Below, one piece after another: positions 25,744-34,344 of a stretch of DNA of 53,678 bases. Position 1 is the stretch's first letter. Every line of letters begins with the position of its first letter. The notes under the pieces are model-generated. The model was not told where the DNA came from. It worked only from the letters and a program-made list of their open reading frames with translations, and made no database searches. A program made the translations under genes and the position numbers. Source of the DNA: Kineothrix sp. MSJ-39 (GTDB lineage: Bacteria; Bacillota; Clostridia; Lachnospirales; Lachnospiraceae); NCBI RefSeq assembly GCF_018917935.1, contig NZ_JAHLPN010000021.1:1-53678 (forward strand). The letters are read 5' to 3'.

Positions 25744-26808
25744 ATGCAAAAACATACAATACGAAAATCCTCCGCAGTCCTTCTGGCGGTTCTGCTTGCA
25801 GGCTGTCTTATGGCATGCGGAAAGAAATCAACCAATACAGATGCGGGAATGGAAGCGATCGGTGCACAGAATTACGATCAGGCACTGACCTGCTTTGACA
25901 AGGCGATCCTCGAGGGCGAAGATCTGCAGCTTGCCTACAGAGGGCAGGGGCTTGCCTATATGGGGCAGACCGATTATGAGAGTGCGATCGAGAGCTTTGA
26001 CCGGGCTTTGCAGAACGGCGGGATGTTCGTCAGCGACCGGGAAGTGGATATCAATTATTATCTTGCTACGGCGCAGTACAAAAACGGACAGCTTTCAGAT
26101 GCGATCCAGACACTGGATGCGGTCGCAGGCGTGCGCAAAGGGCAGGATATGGTCTATTACCTGCGTGGCAGCATTAAAATGGAAAACGGAGATTATGACG
26201 GCGCGGTCAAGGATCTGGATGAAGCACTTTCCAAAAGTAAAAACAGTATCCCGATGACGATCCGTGTATATGAAGCGTTTGCGGATAACGGGCATGAACG
26301 GGAAGGTCAGTCGTATCTGAGTTCTGCGATCGAAAACAGGCTGGATGCCATGACCGACTACGAAAAAGGTGTTGTTTATTATTACAGCAAAGATTATGAA
26401 AATGCACGGAACTTTTTAGAGCTTGCAAAGAGCGGTGCGAAAGAGACAGGCAGTGATACGCTTCTGATGCTGGGCAAGACGTATGAGCAGCTTGGCGACA
26501 GCAATTATGCGGCAAGCCTGTATGAAAAATATCTGGCGGATAACGATGCGGATCCGGTCATCTATAATCAACTTGGATTATGTAAACTGGAGACAGAAGA
26601 TTATGAAGCGGCACTTACCGCGATCAACAGCGGTCTGTCCATTACGGAAAATAATTCCGTAACACAAGAATTGCGTTTCAACCAGATCGTTGCCTACGAA
26701 CATCTTGGAAATTTCAAAAAAGCCGCAGCCCTGATGAACAGCTATTTAGACAGCTATCCGGATGATTCCGCGGCGATCCGGGAAAATGAATTCTTAAAGA
26801 CGAGATAA
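25744..26808 (+). CDS. TPR-repeat lipoprotein
   Basis: Exported lipoprotein with tetratricopeptide repeats, a protein-interaction scaffold on the outer face of the membrane. The signal peptide runs over IRKSSAVLLAVLLAGCLMAC; the lipobox is LAGC or LMAC (Cys about residues 20 or 24). At least five TPR units follow, for example AYRGQGLAYMGQTDYESAIE, YYLRGSIKMENGDYDGAVKD and YNQLGLCKLETEDYEAALTA. Length about 354 residues. Start at the ATG at 25744 (25729 is also in frame; ribosome site weak in both cases). Partner unknown. The long hairpin beyond the stop may also serve as its terminator. Confidence 0.85.
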   Translation: MQKHTIRKSSAVLLAVLLAGCLMACGKKSTNTDAGMEAIGAQNYDQALTCFDKAILEGEDLQLAYRGQGLAYMGQTDYESAIESFDRALQNGGMFVSDREVDINYYLATAQYKNGQLSDAIQTLDAVAGVRKGQDMVYYLRGSIKMENGDYDGAVKDLDEALSKSKNSIPMTIRVYEAFADNGHEREGQSYLSSAIENRLDAMTDYEKGVVYYYSKDYENARNFLELAKSGAKETGSDTLLMLGKTYEQLGDSNYAASLYEKYLADNDADPVIYNQLGLCKLETEDYEAALTAINSGLSITENNSVTQELRFNQIVAYEHLGNFKKAAALMNSYLDSYPDDSAAIRENEFLKTR

Positions 26809-26814
26809 ACATTG

Positions 26815-26862
26815 CCACTATATCTTGTGTTGACATAATAATGTTAACATAAGATATAGTGG
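26815..26862. promoter_or_regulatory. Pair of NrdR-like boxes upstream of nrdD
   Basis: CCACTATATCTTGTGT (26815-26830) and its near mirror ACATAAGATATAGTGG (26847-26862) each resemble the NrdR box as I recall it (ACACWATATATWGTGT; 14 and 13 of 16). Their centres are 32 bases apart, about three helical turns, the spacing typical of NrdR operators. The same bases can fold into a stem of about 22 pairs followed by TTTTCTTTT, so the segment could also terminate the TPR gene. Confidence 0.55.
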
Positions 26863-26880
26863 TTTTCTTTTGCCTTTATA

Positions 26881-26909
26881 TTGACTTTGCATACCCACAA
26901 TGCTACAAT
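26881..26909 (+). promoter_or_regulatory. nrdD promoter
   Basis: TTGACT (26881-26886) and TACAAT (26904-26909), spacer 17, 19 bases after the second NrdR-like box. The leader to the ATG is about 60 bases and contains ATCGG...CCGAT able to form a small hairpin. Confidence 0.65.
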
Positions 26910-26977
26910 AAAACTAATCGGCGCATATGCAGTTATGTTAACCGATGGGGTAAAAATGTAGTAGAAAGGGAGATTTC

Positions 26978-29377
26978 ATGTTAAAGGTAATCAAAAGAAA
27001 CGGTGACGTAGCGGAGTTTGACTTAAAGCGGATCAGTGATGCGATCATGAAGGCATTTGTGGCAACAGATGTGCAGTATACAAATGATATCGTGGATTTA
27101 TTAAGTCTCCGTGTCACAGCAGATTTTCAGGAAAAGGTAAAAGACGAAGAGGTACATGTGGAGGATGTACAGGATAGCGTAGAGCGTGTGCTGGAGCAGG
27201 CAGGCTACTCACAGGTAGCAAAGGCTTACATTCTTTACAGAAAACAGCGAGAAAAACTGCGTACCATGAAATCTACGATCTTGGATTATAAAGATGTGGT
27301 AAACGGCTATGTAAAGGTAGAGGACTGGCGTGTCAAGGAAAATTCCACCGTGACATATTCTGTCGGTGGACTGATCCTGAGCAATTCCGGCGCAGTAACT
27401 GCCAATTACTGGCTGTCAGAGATTTATGATGAAGAAATTGCGGAAGCACACAGAAATGCGGATATCCATATCCATGATCTGTCCATGCTGACAGGCTATT
27501 GTGCAGGCTGGAGCTTAAAACAGCTCATTACGGAAGGTCTCGGTGGTATTACCGGCAAGATCACATCCGCACCGGCAGCACATCTTTCCGTATTATGCAA
27601 CCAGATGGTAAACTTCCTCGGTATCATGCAGAATGAATGGGCAGGTGCGCAGGCATTTTCTTCCTTTGATACATATCTGGCTCCGTTTGTCAAGGTGGAC
27701 AACCTGACGTATCCGGAAGTAAAGAAATGTATTGAAGCATTTATTTATGGTGTCAATACACCGAGCCGCTGGGGTACGCAGGCGCCGTTCTCCAACATCA
27801 CACTGGACTGGACGGTTCCGAACGATCTGGCAAATCTGCCGGCGATCGTAGGCGGCAAAGAGATGGACTTCACATACGGTGACTGCAAGCAGGAAATGGA
27901 TATGATCAACAAGGCATTCATCGAGACGATGATCGAAGGTGATGCCAACGGACGCGGTTTCCAGTATCCGATCCCGACTTACTCCATCACAAAGGATTTT
28001 GACTGGTCCGATACAGAGAACAACCGTCTCTTATTTGAAATGACTTCCAAATACGGTACACCGTATTTTTCCAACTATATCAACTCCGATATGGAGCCGT
28101 CCGATGTCAGATCCATGTGCTGCAGACTGCGTCTGGATCTGAGAGAATTGCGTAAGAAAACAGGTGGTTACTTCGGTTCCGGTGAAAGCACGGGAAGTGT
28201 CGGCGTTGTTACGATCAATATGCCAAGGATCGCTTATCTGTCAACAAGCAAGGATGATTTTTACCGCCGCCTGAATAAGATGATGGATATCGCAGCCCGT
28301 TCCTTAAAGATCAAACGTGGTGTTATCTCAAAGCTGCTGGATGAAGGCTTATATCCGTATACAAAGCGGTATCTGGGCAACTTTGACAATCATTTTTCCA
28401 CGATCGGTCTGATCGGTATGAACGAGGTCGGCTTAAATGCCAACTGGCTGCGTGCGGATCTTTCCGATAAGCATACACAGGAATTTACGAAAGAAGTGCT
28501 GAACCATATGCGGGAGCGTCTTTCCGATTATCAGGAAATGTACGGTGATCTTTACAATCTGGAAGCAACACCGGCTGAAAGTACGACTTACCGTCTGGCA
28601 AAGCATGACAAGAAGAGATGGCCGGGCATCAAGACGGCAGGACATCCGGGAGATACACCGTATTACACGAATTCCTCCCATCTGCCGGTTGATTATACTG
28701 TGGACATTTTTGATGCGCTGGATATCCAGGATGAATTGCAGACGCTTTACACATCCGGTACGGTATTCCATGCCTTCTTAGGCGAGAAGCTTCCGGACTG
28801 GAAAGCTGCGGCTAACCTTGTAAGGACGATCGCAGAAAATTATAAACTTCCTTATTATACATTGTCTCCGACTTACTCCATCTGCAAGGAACACGGTTAT
28901 CTGGCAGGAGAAGTCAAGATCTGTCCGCACTGTGGCAAACCGACCGAGGTTTACAGCCGTATCACAGGCTACTACAGACCGGTACAGAACTGGAATGACG
29001 GTAAATTACAGGAATATGCAAACAGAACCGAATACAGACTGGACAGATCCGTATTAAAGAGACCGGTTTCGAGTGTGGTAACATTATCCGGCTATGACCA
29101 GGATGTCAAGGTTTCCGTCGGAACACCGGAAAATGTAAAATATTTATTTACGACAAAAACCTGTCCGAATTGCAAGCTGGCAAAGGAATATCTGCAGGGA
29201 ATCGCTTATGTTCCGATCGATGCAGAGGAGAATATGGAACTGGCAGTCCGCTATGGTGTGATGCAGGCACCGACACTTGTAGTTGTCAGCGGTGATTCTC
29301 ATAAAAAGTATGTCAATGCATCCAATATCAAAAAGTATGTGGACAGTCTGGCTGCAGAGACGGCAAATGTAAAATAA
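26978..29377 (+). CDS. nrdD: Anaerobic ribonucleoside-triphosphate reductase with fused glutaredoxin-like domain
   Basis: Class III (glycyl radical) ribonucleotide reductase, making deoxynucleotides without oxygen. An ATP-cone at residues 1-90 (VIKRNGDVAEFDLKRISDAI) gives allosteric control. The catalytic cysteine is in RSMCCRLRLDLREL; the zinc site includes SICKEHGYL and CPHCG; the glycyl radical lies in SRITGYYRP (about residue 663). At 799 residues it is longer than usual because of a C-terminal glutaredoxin/thioredoxin-like domain (about 718-799) with the redox motif TKTCPNCKLAKEYL and the cis-Pro QAPTLVVV. This suggests reduction by a fused dithiol domain. No NrdG activase gene is nearby. 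AAGGGAG precedes the ATG. pyrF follows by 22 bases. Confidence 0.95.
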   Translation: MLKVIKRNGDVAEFDLKRISDAIMKAFVATDVQYTNDIVDLLSLRVTADFQEKVKDEEVHVEDVQDSVERVLEQAGYSQVAKAYILYRKQREKLRTMKSTILDYKDVVNGYVKVEDWRVKENSTVTYSVGGLILSNSGAVTANYWLSEIYDEEIAEAHRNADIHIHDLSMLTGYCAGWSLKQLITEGLGGITGKITSAPAAHLSVLCNQMVNFLGIMQNEWAGAQAFSSFDTYLAPFVKVDNLTYPEVKKCIEAFIYGVNTPSRWGTQAPFSNITLDWTVPNDLANLPAIVGGKEMDFTYGDCKQEMDMINKAFIETMIEGDANGRGFQYPIPTYSITKDFDWSDTENNRLLFEMTSKYGTPYFSNYINSDMEPSDVRSMCCRLRLDLRELRKKTGGYFGSGESTGSVGVVTINMPRIAYLSTSKDDFYRRLNKMMDIAARSLKIKRGVISKLLDEGLYPYTKRYLGNFDNHFSTIGLIGMNEVGLNANWLRADLSDKHTQEFTKEVLNHMRERLSDYQEMYGDLYNLEATPAESTTYRLAKHDKKRWPGIKTAGHPGDTPYYTNSSHLPVDYTVDIFDALDIQDELQTLYTSGTVFHAFLGEKLPDWKAAANLVRTIAENYKLPYYTLSPTYSICKEHGYLAGEVKICPHCGKPTEVYSRITGYYRPVQNWNDGKLQEYANRTEYRLDRSVLKRPVSSVVTLSGYDQDVKVSVGTPENVKYLFTTKTCPNCKLAKEYLQGIAYVPIDAEENMELAVRYGVMQAPTLVVVSGDSHKKYVNASNIKKYVDSLAAETANVK

Positions 29378-29399
29378 ATGCAGCATAAGGAGAAAGAAC

Positions 29400-30323
29400 A
29401 TGATCAACAAATTAGTCGAAAACATCAAAAAGACGGGAGCACCGATCGTAGTCGGACTGGATCCGATGATGAAGTTTATCCCGGAGTTTATTACAAAAAA
29501 AGCTTTTGCGGAATACGGTGAGACACTGGAAGGCGCTGCAGAAGCGATCTGGCAGTACAATAAAGGAATCGTGGATGCAATCTATGATCTGGTTCCGGCA
29601 GTAAAGCCACAGATCGCCATGTATGAGCAGTTTGGCATTCCTGGACTTGTCGCATTTGATAAAACAGTAAAGTACTGCAAGGAAAAGGGATTGATCGTGA
29701 TCGGTGATATCAAGCGCGGTGATATCGGTTCTACCTCAGCCGCCTATGCGACCGGGCATCTTGGCAAGGTACAGGTGGGAAGTAAATCCTACTATGGTTT
29801 TGATGAAGATTTTGCTACAGTCAATCCTTATCTGGGAAGTGACGGCGTAAAGCCATTTATTGATGTGTGCAGGGAAGAGAAAAAAGGTATTTTTGTACTG
29901 GTAAAGACATCCAATCCTAGCAGCGGAGAATTTCAGGATCGTATCATTGACGGCGCACCGTTATATGAGTGGGTCGGACATCAGGTTGACGAATGGGGCA
30001 AGGAACTGATGGGTGACAGCTACAGCTATGTAGGTGCTGTTGTTGGCGCAACCTATCCGGAAATGGGACGTGTCCTGCGTGATATCATGCCAAAGGCTTA
30101 TATTCTGGTACCGGGCTATGGTGCACAGGGTGGCAAAGGCAAGGATCTTGTCCACTTCTTTAATAAAGACGGACTTGGTGCGATCGTGAACAGTTCACGT
30201 GGTATTATTGCAGCTTATCAGAATGATCTGTATAAGGACCGCTTTGCACCGGAAAATTATGCAGATGCATCCAGAGCGGCAGTACTGGATATGAAAGCAG
30301 ATATTGCTTCTGCACTGGCTTAA
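29400..30323 (+). CDS. pyrF: Orotidine 5'-phosphate decarboxylase
   Basis: Last step of UMP synthesis: decarboxylation of OMP. The 307-residue protein belongs to the longer (type 2) PyrF group. It shows the early VGLDPMMKFIPEF segment, VIGDIKRGDIGSTSAAYA, which holds the catalytic Lys-Asp pair of the active site (the DxKRGDI motif), TVNPYLGSDGVKPF, and a C-terminal phosphate-binding stretch PGYGAQGGKGKD and NSSRGIIAAYQN. Start behind AAGGAG. It is only 22 bases from nrdD, so both nucleotide genes may share the NrdR-like operator; no other pyr gene is in the window. Confidence 0.95.
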   Translation: MINKLVENIKKTGAPIVVGLDPMMKFIPEFITKKAFAEYGETLEGAAEAIWQYNKGIVDAIYDLVPAVKPQIAMYEQFGIPGLVAFDKTVKYCKEKGLIVIGDIKRGDIGSTSAAYATGHLGKVQVGSKSYYGFDEDFATVNPYLGSDGVKPFIDVCREEKKGIFVLVKTSNPSSGEFQDRIIDGAPLYEWVGHQVDEWGKELMGDSYSYVGAVVGATYPEMGRVLRDIMPKAYILVPGYGAQGGKGKDLVHFFNKDGLGAIVNSSRGIIAAYQNDLYKDRFAPENYADASRAAVLDMKADIASALA

Positions 30324-30387
30324 ATGCCGTGATAATAGACACGTTTCCTTATTGAGAAAAGTTATCAGTTATAGGCGCGGGTTAGAG

Positions 30388-30417
30388 TTGGCTATCCGCC
30401 CGGGCCGGTGCTATAAT
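30388..30417 (+). promoter_or_regulatory. Promoter of the DUF6110/P-type ATPase genes
   Basis: TTGGCT (30388-30393) and TATAAT (30412-30417) with an 18-base spacer, 43 bases before the DUF6110 ATG. The spacer is unusually GC-rich (CCGCCCGGGCCGG). No metal-regulator box is recognised. Confidence 0.6.
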
Positions 30418-30459
30418 AGCACCCATAGTAAGATACAGATAGAGAAAGGTGTGGATATT

Positions 30460-30756
30460 ATGAGTAACATTTTCAAAGGAATCAACTGGAAAAAAACAGG
30501 TATCTTTGCGGCAGGAGTAGCATTTGGTACAGCCGGCATCAAGATCTTATCAAGTAAGGATGCAAAGAAAGTATATACAAACTGTACTGCAGCAGCACTC
30601 AGAGCAAAGGACTGTGTCATGAAGACAGTTTCTACTGTACAGGAGAACGCTGAAGATATTTATGCAGACGCTAAGAGCATAAATGAAGAAAGAGCCCTGC
30701 AGCAGGAACAGGAATTTGCAGCAGATGCACAGGAAGCATCTGAAGACGCAGAATAA
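30460..30756 (+). CDS. DUF6110-family small membrane-anchored protein
   Basis: A 98-residue protein of the DUF6110 type, whose genes are usually found beside a metal P-type ATPase, as here; function unknown. A short basic start (NIFKGINWKK) leads into a hydrophobic segment TGIFAAGVAFGTAGIKIL (about residues 11-28), followed by an amphipathic, increasingly acidic C-terminus ending in a Glu/Asp/Ala-rich tail. DAKKVYTNCTAAALRAKDCV holds its two cysteines. Start at the ATG at 30460 (GAAAGG upstream); the frame opens inside pyrF without meaning. A strong terminator follows, but the ATPase gene is on the same strand. Confidence 0.8.
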   Translation: MSNIFKGINWKKTGIFAAGVAFGTAGIKILSSKDAKKVYTNCTAAALRAKDCVMKTVSTVQENAEDIYADAKSINEERALQQEQEFAADAQEASEDAE

Positions 30757-30770
30757 ACAGAAAAAAGAGG

Positions 30771-30799
30771 GAGCACCTGCTTTAGCGGGTGCTCTTTTG
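30771..30799 (+). terminator. Rho-independent terminator after the DUF6110 gene
   Basis: GAGCACCTGC (30771-30780), loop TTTA, GCGGGTGCTC (30785-30794), then TTTTGT: a 10-pair stem with one G-T pair. Since the P-type ATPase gene follows, this may be a partial terminator or the ATPase may depend on readthrough. Confidence 0.8.
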
Positions 30800-30810
30800 T
30801 AGTGAGGTAA

Positions 30811-30927
30811 CGAAATCAAGCGCCAGCTATGCTGGCATTTGATTTCGACCGAACGTACAACGAGAAAAACAGAAGCAGCAGTGCTGCGACGCTACGAAGT
30901 AGCGGGTTTTTCGAGTTAGAAAGAGGT
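30811..30927. repeat. Cluster of nested palindromes before the P-type ATPase
   Basis: CGAAATCAA (30811-30819) and TTGATTTCG (30839-30847) enclose GCCAGC/GCTGGC. Immediately after, GAAAAAC and GTTTTTC (about 30863-30869 and 30905-30912) enclose GCAGC-AGT-GCTGC and GCTAC-GAA-GTAGC. The whole 117 bases fold into two branched hairpins. It may be a dispersed intergenic repeat, a structured leader RNA, or both. Confidence 0.6.
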
Positions 30928-30938
30928 AAGGATAGCTT

Positions 30939-33007
30939 ATGAAATTTATAATCAAGCATGAAGCAAGGGGAAGAATGCGTATCCATCTTGTGCAGTACCG
31001 CATGAGCTATGCGCAGGCTGACCTGCTTCTTTATTATTTACATACACAGCCGCAGGTAAAAGAGGCGAAAGTGTATGAGCGGACAGGTGACGCTGTGATC
31101 GTTTATACAGGCGACAGACAACAGATCATTGATCTGCTTCTGGCATTTGCCTATGAAGAAGTAAAAGCACCGAAAGGACTGCTCGAAAATTCGGGAAGAG
31201 CGTTAAATGCAGATTATCAGGAAAAACTGGTCGGTCATGTGGTAAAGCATTATGCGATCAAATGGCTGCTTCCGCTGCCGATCCGTTCCTGCTATGTGAT
31301 ATGGCAGTCCCTGAAATATATCAAAGAAGGAGTTAAGACACTTCTGAAGGGTAAGATCGAGGTACCGGTGCTGGATGCAACAGCGATCACGGTATCCATA
31401 TTAAGAAATGATACGAATACAGCCGGCTCGATCATGTTCCTGCTCGGATTTGGCGAACTGCTGGAAGAATGGACACATAAGAAATCAATCGATAATCTGG
31501 CAAGAAGCCTGTCACTGCATGTGACAAAAGCATGGAAAAAAGTAGATGGGACAGAGGTTTTAGTTTCTGTCGATGAAATTGAAACAGGAGATCAGGTTGT
31601 TGTGCATATGGGTAACGTCATTCCGTTTGACGGTGTGGTAGCGGAAGGAGAAGCTCTGGTCAACCAGGCATCTCTGACAGGCGAATCCACAGCAGTCAGA
31701 AAGGCAGTGGGTGCATCTGTATATGCAGGCACTGTGATGGAAGAAGGCACACTGACGATCACAGTCAGCAAGGTAGGAAGCGACAGCAAGTTTGAAAAGA
31801 TCGTAAAGATGATCGAAGAATCGGAGAAGATGAAATCCAATGTAGAAGGAAAAGCAGCCCATCTGGCAGACAAGCTTGTGCCATACAGCCTGGGTGGAAC
31901 GGTACTGACGTATCTTCTGACGAGAAATGCCACAAAGGCACTTTCCATTCTGATGGTGGATTTCTCCTGTGCACTCAAGCTGGCAATGCCGATTTCCGTG
32001 CTTTCCGCAATCCGTGAGGCAAGCAGCCATCATATTACCGTAAAGGGCGGTAAGTTCTTAGAGGCGATGGCAGAAGCCGATACGATCGTATTTGATAAGA
32101 CCGGAACACTGACAAAGGCATGTCCGACAGTAGCAACTGTTGTATCCTTCTGTGAAAAGACACCGGATGAACTGCTTCGTATCGCAGCCTGTCTGGAAGA
32201 GCATTTCCCGCATTCCATGGCAAAAGCGGTTGTGGATGCTGCGACGCAGAAAAATCTGCTGCATGAGGAAATGCATTCCAAGCCGGATTACGTGGTAGCA
32301 CACGGTATCGCAAGCACGATCGGCGAGAAACGTGTTGTAATCGGCAGTTACCATTTTGTATTTGAAGATGAGAAATGCATCATTCCGGAAGGAAAGAATT
32401 GTTTGACAATCTGCCGTTGCAGTATTCTCATTTATATCTGGCGATCGACGGTGAACTGGCAGCAACGATCTGTATTGAAGATCCGCTCCGCGCAGAGGCA
32501 AAGTCTGTGATCAGAAAGCTGCATAAAGAAGGCTTCACCAATATCGTTATGATGACGGGTGACAGCTACCGGACAGCGGAAGCCATCGCAAGGAGCGTCG
32601 GCGTGGATCATTTCTATGCGGAAGTTCTGCCGGAAGATAAGGCCGATTTTGTACAGCAGGAGAAAGCAAAAGGACATAAAGTTGTCATGATCGGTGACGG
32701 TATCAACGATTCGCCGGCACTTTCTGCAGCCGATGTCGGAATTGCCATCAGTGATGGAGCAGAGATCGCAAGAGAGATCGCAGATATTACAGTCAGTGCG
32801 GATGATCTGAATGAGATCGTTGTACTGAAAATGTTAAGCGAGGCACTGATGAAGCGTATCCATAAAAATTACAGACAGATCGTGACCTTCAATGCAGGTC
32901 TGATCGTGCTGGGCGTGGCAGGTGTGATCCCACCTACGACATCAGCTCTTTTGCACAATACTTCAACACTGCTGATCGGTATGGACAGCATGAAGAATCT
33001 GCTGTAA
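30939..33007 (+). pseudogene. P1B-type metal ATPase split by a frameshift
   Basis: Heavy-metal P-type ATPase. The N-terminus (residues 1-75) is an HMA_2-like domain without a CxxC site; then come the actuator motif SLTGESTAV, a transmembrane motif with SCALKLAMP in place of the classic CPC, and the phosphorylation site FDKTGTLT (about residue 385). In the first frame translation leaves the family pattern near 32390 and ends at 32510. The matching continuation (KELFDNLPLQYSHLY, TGDSYRTAEAIARS, MIGDGINDSPALSA, terminal helices) is in the -1 frame to 33007. One missing base around GGAAGGAAAGAA (32389-32400) explains it. It is a recent pseudogene, a sequencing error in an A-rich run, or, less likely, a recoding site. 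Metal specificity unknown. Confidence 0.85.
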
Positions 33008-33047
33008 GCTGCAGCGTGATCTATAACAGAATAAGAGAAGATGAAAC

Positions 33048-33083
33048 AGCCGGAAGCAGGAAAAACCTGTTTTCCGGCTCTTT
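33048..33083 (+). terminator. Rho-independent terminator after the P-type ATPase
   Basis: AGCCGGAAGCAGG (33048-33060), loop of A residues, CCTGTTTTCCGGCT (33066-33079), then CTTTTC. A strong stem closing the ATPase transcript. Confidence 0.85.
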
Positions 33084-33087
33084 TCAT

Positions 33088-33113
33088 GTAATAGGAAGCA
33101 TCGTTCCCATTAC
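33088..33113. repeat. Small perfect hairpin
   Basis: GTAATAGGAA (33088-33097) pairs with TTCCCATTAC (33104-33113) around GCATCG, with one internal mismatch. It lies just past the terminator and before the next gene's promoter; role unknown. Confidence 0.4.
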
Positions 33114-33235
33114 ATAAAAATAGATCCTATAAAATTTTACTGGCATATAGATTTGTTACAGGGTATACTGAAAACAACTATTATAGGAAAGATAATAGTG
33201 GTATCTTATGACAGGCAGGTAAAAAGGAGGAAAAC

Positions 33236-34237
33236 ATGAAGAAAAGAATTTTAGTTGCATTGACAACACTTTGTATCACACTTCTGACAGGATGTGGCAT
33301 GCGTGCAGAGATGGAGATCAATCCGGATCTTTCGGGCACTGTTTCGATGGAGGTGGATACAACAAGCGAAGAAGAAAAGCAGATCGAGCGGTATATGAAC
33401 AGCCAGCCGGGCAGCACATCGACTACTTATGCCGATATGATGAAAGAAATGGAATTTACGGCAAACGGTACGAAGGTACTGAACGGAAAAGAGCACAATT
33501 CTTATATACTGAGTCAGAAAGCATCTGCAAAGGAAATGAAATCTTCTTTCCTGGAGCTGACAGGTGACAAAGCTGTTATGAATATTGCACAGGACAGCCA
33601 GACAAGTACAAGTCAGATGGATGCCAATGTGACAGGGGATCTGGACGGGCTGGATGGATATGATATTGTGATCAGCTTTCCGTTCCAGGTAGCAAAGACA
33701 AACGGCGAACTGCAGCCGGACGGCAAAACGGTCAGGTTTGATGCAGTGAAGCTTGTGAAAGAAAAAACAGAACGTATCTATGCCATGAGTGCACAGGCAG
33801 TGGCACAGACCGGTAAGATCAAGGTCAGCGGGGTTAAAAATAAAGGTGCTTATAAGAAACTTATGACCATGAAGGTCTCTTCACCGGGCGTCATCACGCA
33901 GTTCCGGGTAAATGGCAGAGCACAGTCCGGCAATGAATTTGCGGTAAAAAAAGACGGTGCTTACAAAGCGGAGATTGAAACGGCAGCAGGCACAAAACAG
34001 ACTGTCATTTTCTGCGTTGACCGTAAGAAACCGACTACCAATGTGAAAAACAACAAAGTATACAAAAAGAATCTGAAGATCACTTTCCGGGATAAGCTTT
34101 CCGGTGTGAAGAAAGCCACACTGAACGGCAAGAAGATCAAGAGCGGAAAAACGATCAAGAAAAACGGCACTTATACGTTAAAGATCACAGATAAAGCAGG
34201 CAATGTAAAAAAAGTTAAATTCAAGATCCAGAAATAA
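33236..34237 (+). CDS. LppM-like lipoprotein with Ig-like C-terminus
   Basis: Exported lipoprotein of 333 residues. The signal peptide ends in the lipobox LLTGC (Cys about 20). Residues about 25-190 match the LppM pattern: MEINPDLSGTVSMEVDTTSE and, further on, DGYDIVISFPFQVAKTNGEL. The C-terminal third (about 200-333) is Lys-rich with two bacterial Ig-like repeats (RVNGRAQSGNEFAVKKDGAY and LNGKKIKSGKTIKKNGTYTL), each with the DKxGN or similar closing. Such repeats mediate surface attachment, which is inferred here. Start behind AAAAAGGAGGAAAAC. Monocistronic. Confidence 0.85.
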   Translation: MKKRILVALTTLCITLLTGCGMRAEMEINPDLSGTVSMEVDTTSEEEKQIERYMNSQPGSTSTTYADMMKEMEFTANGTKVLNGKEHNSYILSQKASAKEMKSSFLELTGDKAVMNIAQDSQTSTSQMDANVTGDLDGLDGYDIVISFPFQVAKTNGELQPDGKTVRFDAVKLVKEKTERIYAMSAQAVAQTGKIKVSGVKNKGAYKKLMTMKVSSPGVITQFRVNGRAQSGNEFAVKKDGAYKAEIETAAGTKQTVIFCVDRKKPTTNVKNNKVYKKNLKITFRDKLSGVKKATLNGKKIKSGKTIKKNGTYTLKITDKAGNVKKVKFKIQK

Positions 34238-34276
34238 AGCTTTCCATTTGCAAATCCGGCAAATTGATGGTAAAAT

Positions 34277-34296
34277 CGGTTAGAAATATCTAACCG
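34277..34296. repeat. Hairpin between two genes
   Basis: CGGTTAG (34277-34283) and CTAACCG (34290-34296), loop AAATAT. Flanked by TGGTAAAAT and AAATCCGGCA; without a T-run, so an operator is as likely as a terminator. Confidence 0.4.
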
Positions 34297-34344
34297 GCAA
34301 AATCCGGCAGGTAGCAAAGTGAAGATAATAACAGGAGGCACACA

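Noticed and set aside
26910-26977. Riboswitch in the nrdD leader
   Set aside because: The leader is only about 60 bases, too short for a cobalamin aptamer, and shows only one small hairpin.
30304-30459. Long N-terminal extension of the DUF6110 gene overlapping pyrF
   Set aside because: The frame before 30460 has no ribosome site, covers the promoter and does not resemble the family.
32385-32402. Programmed -1 frameshift in the P-type ATPase
   Set aside because: No canonical slippery heptamer with tandem re-pairing is present and the truncated product would lack an intact nucleotide-binding domain; a missing base is the simpler reading.
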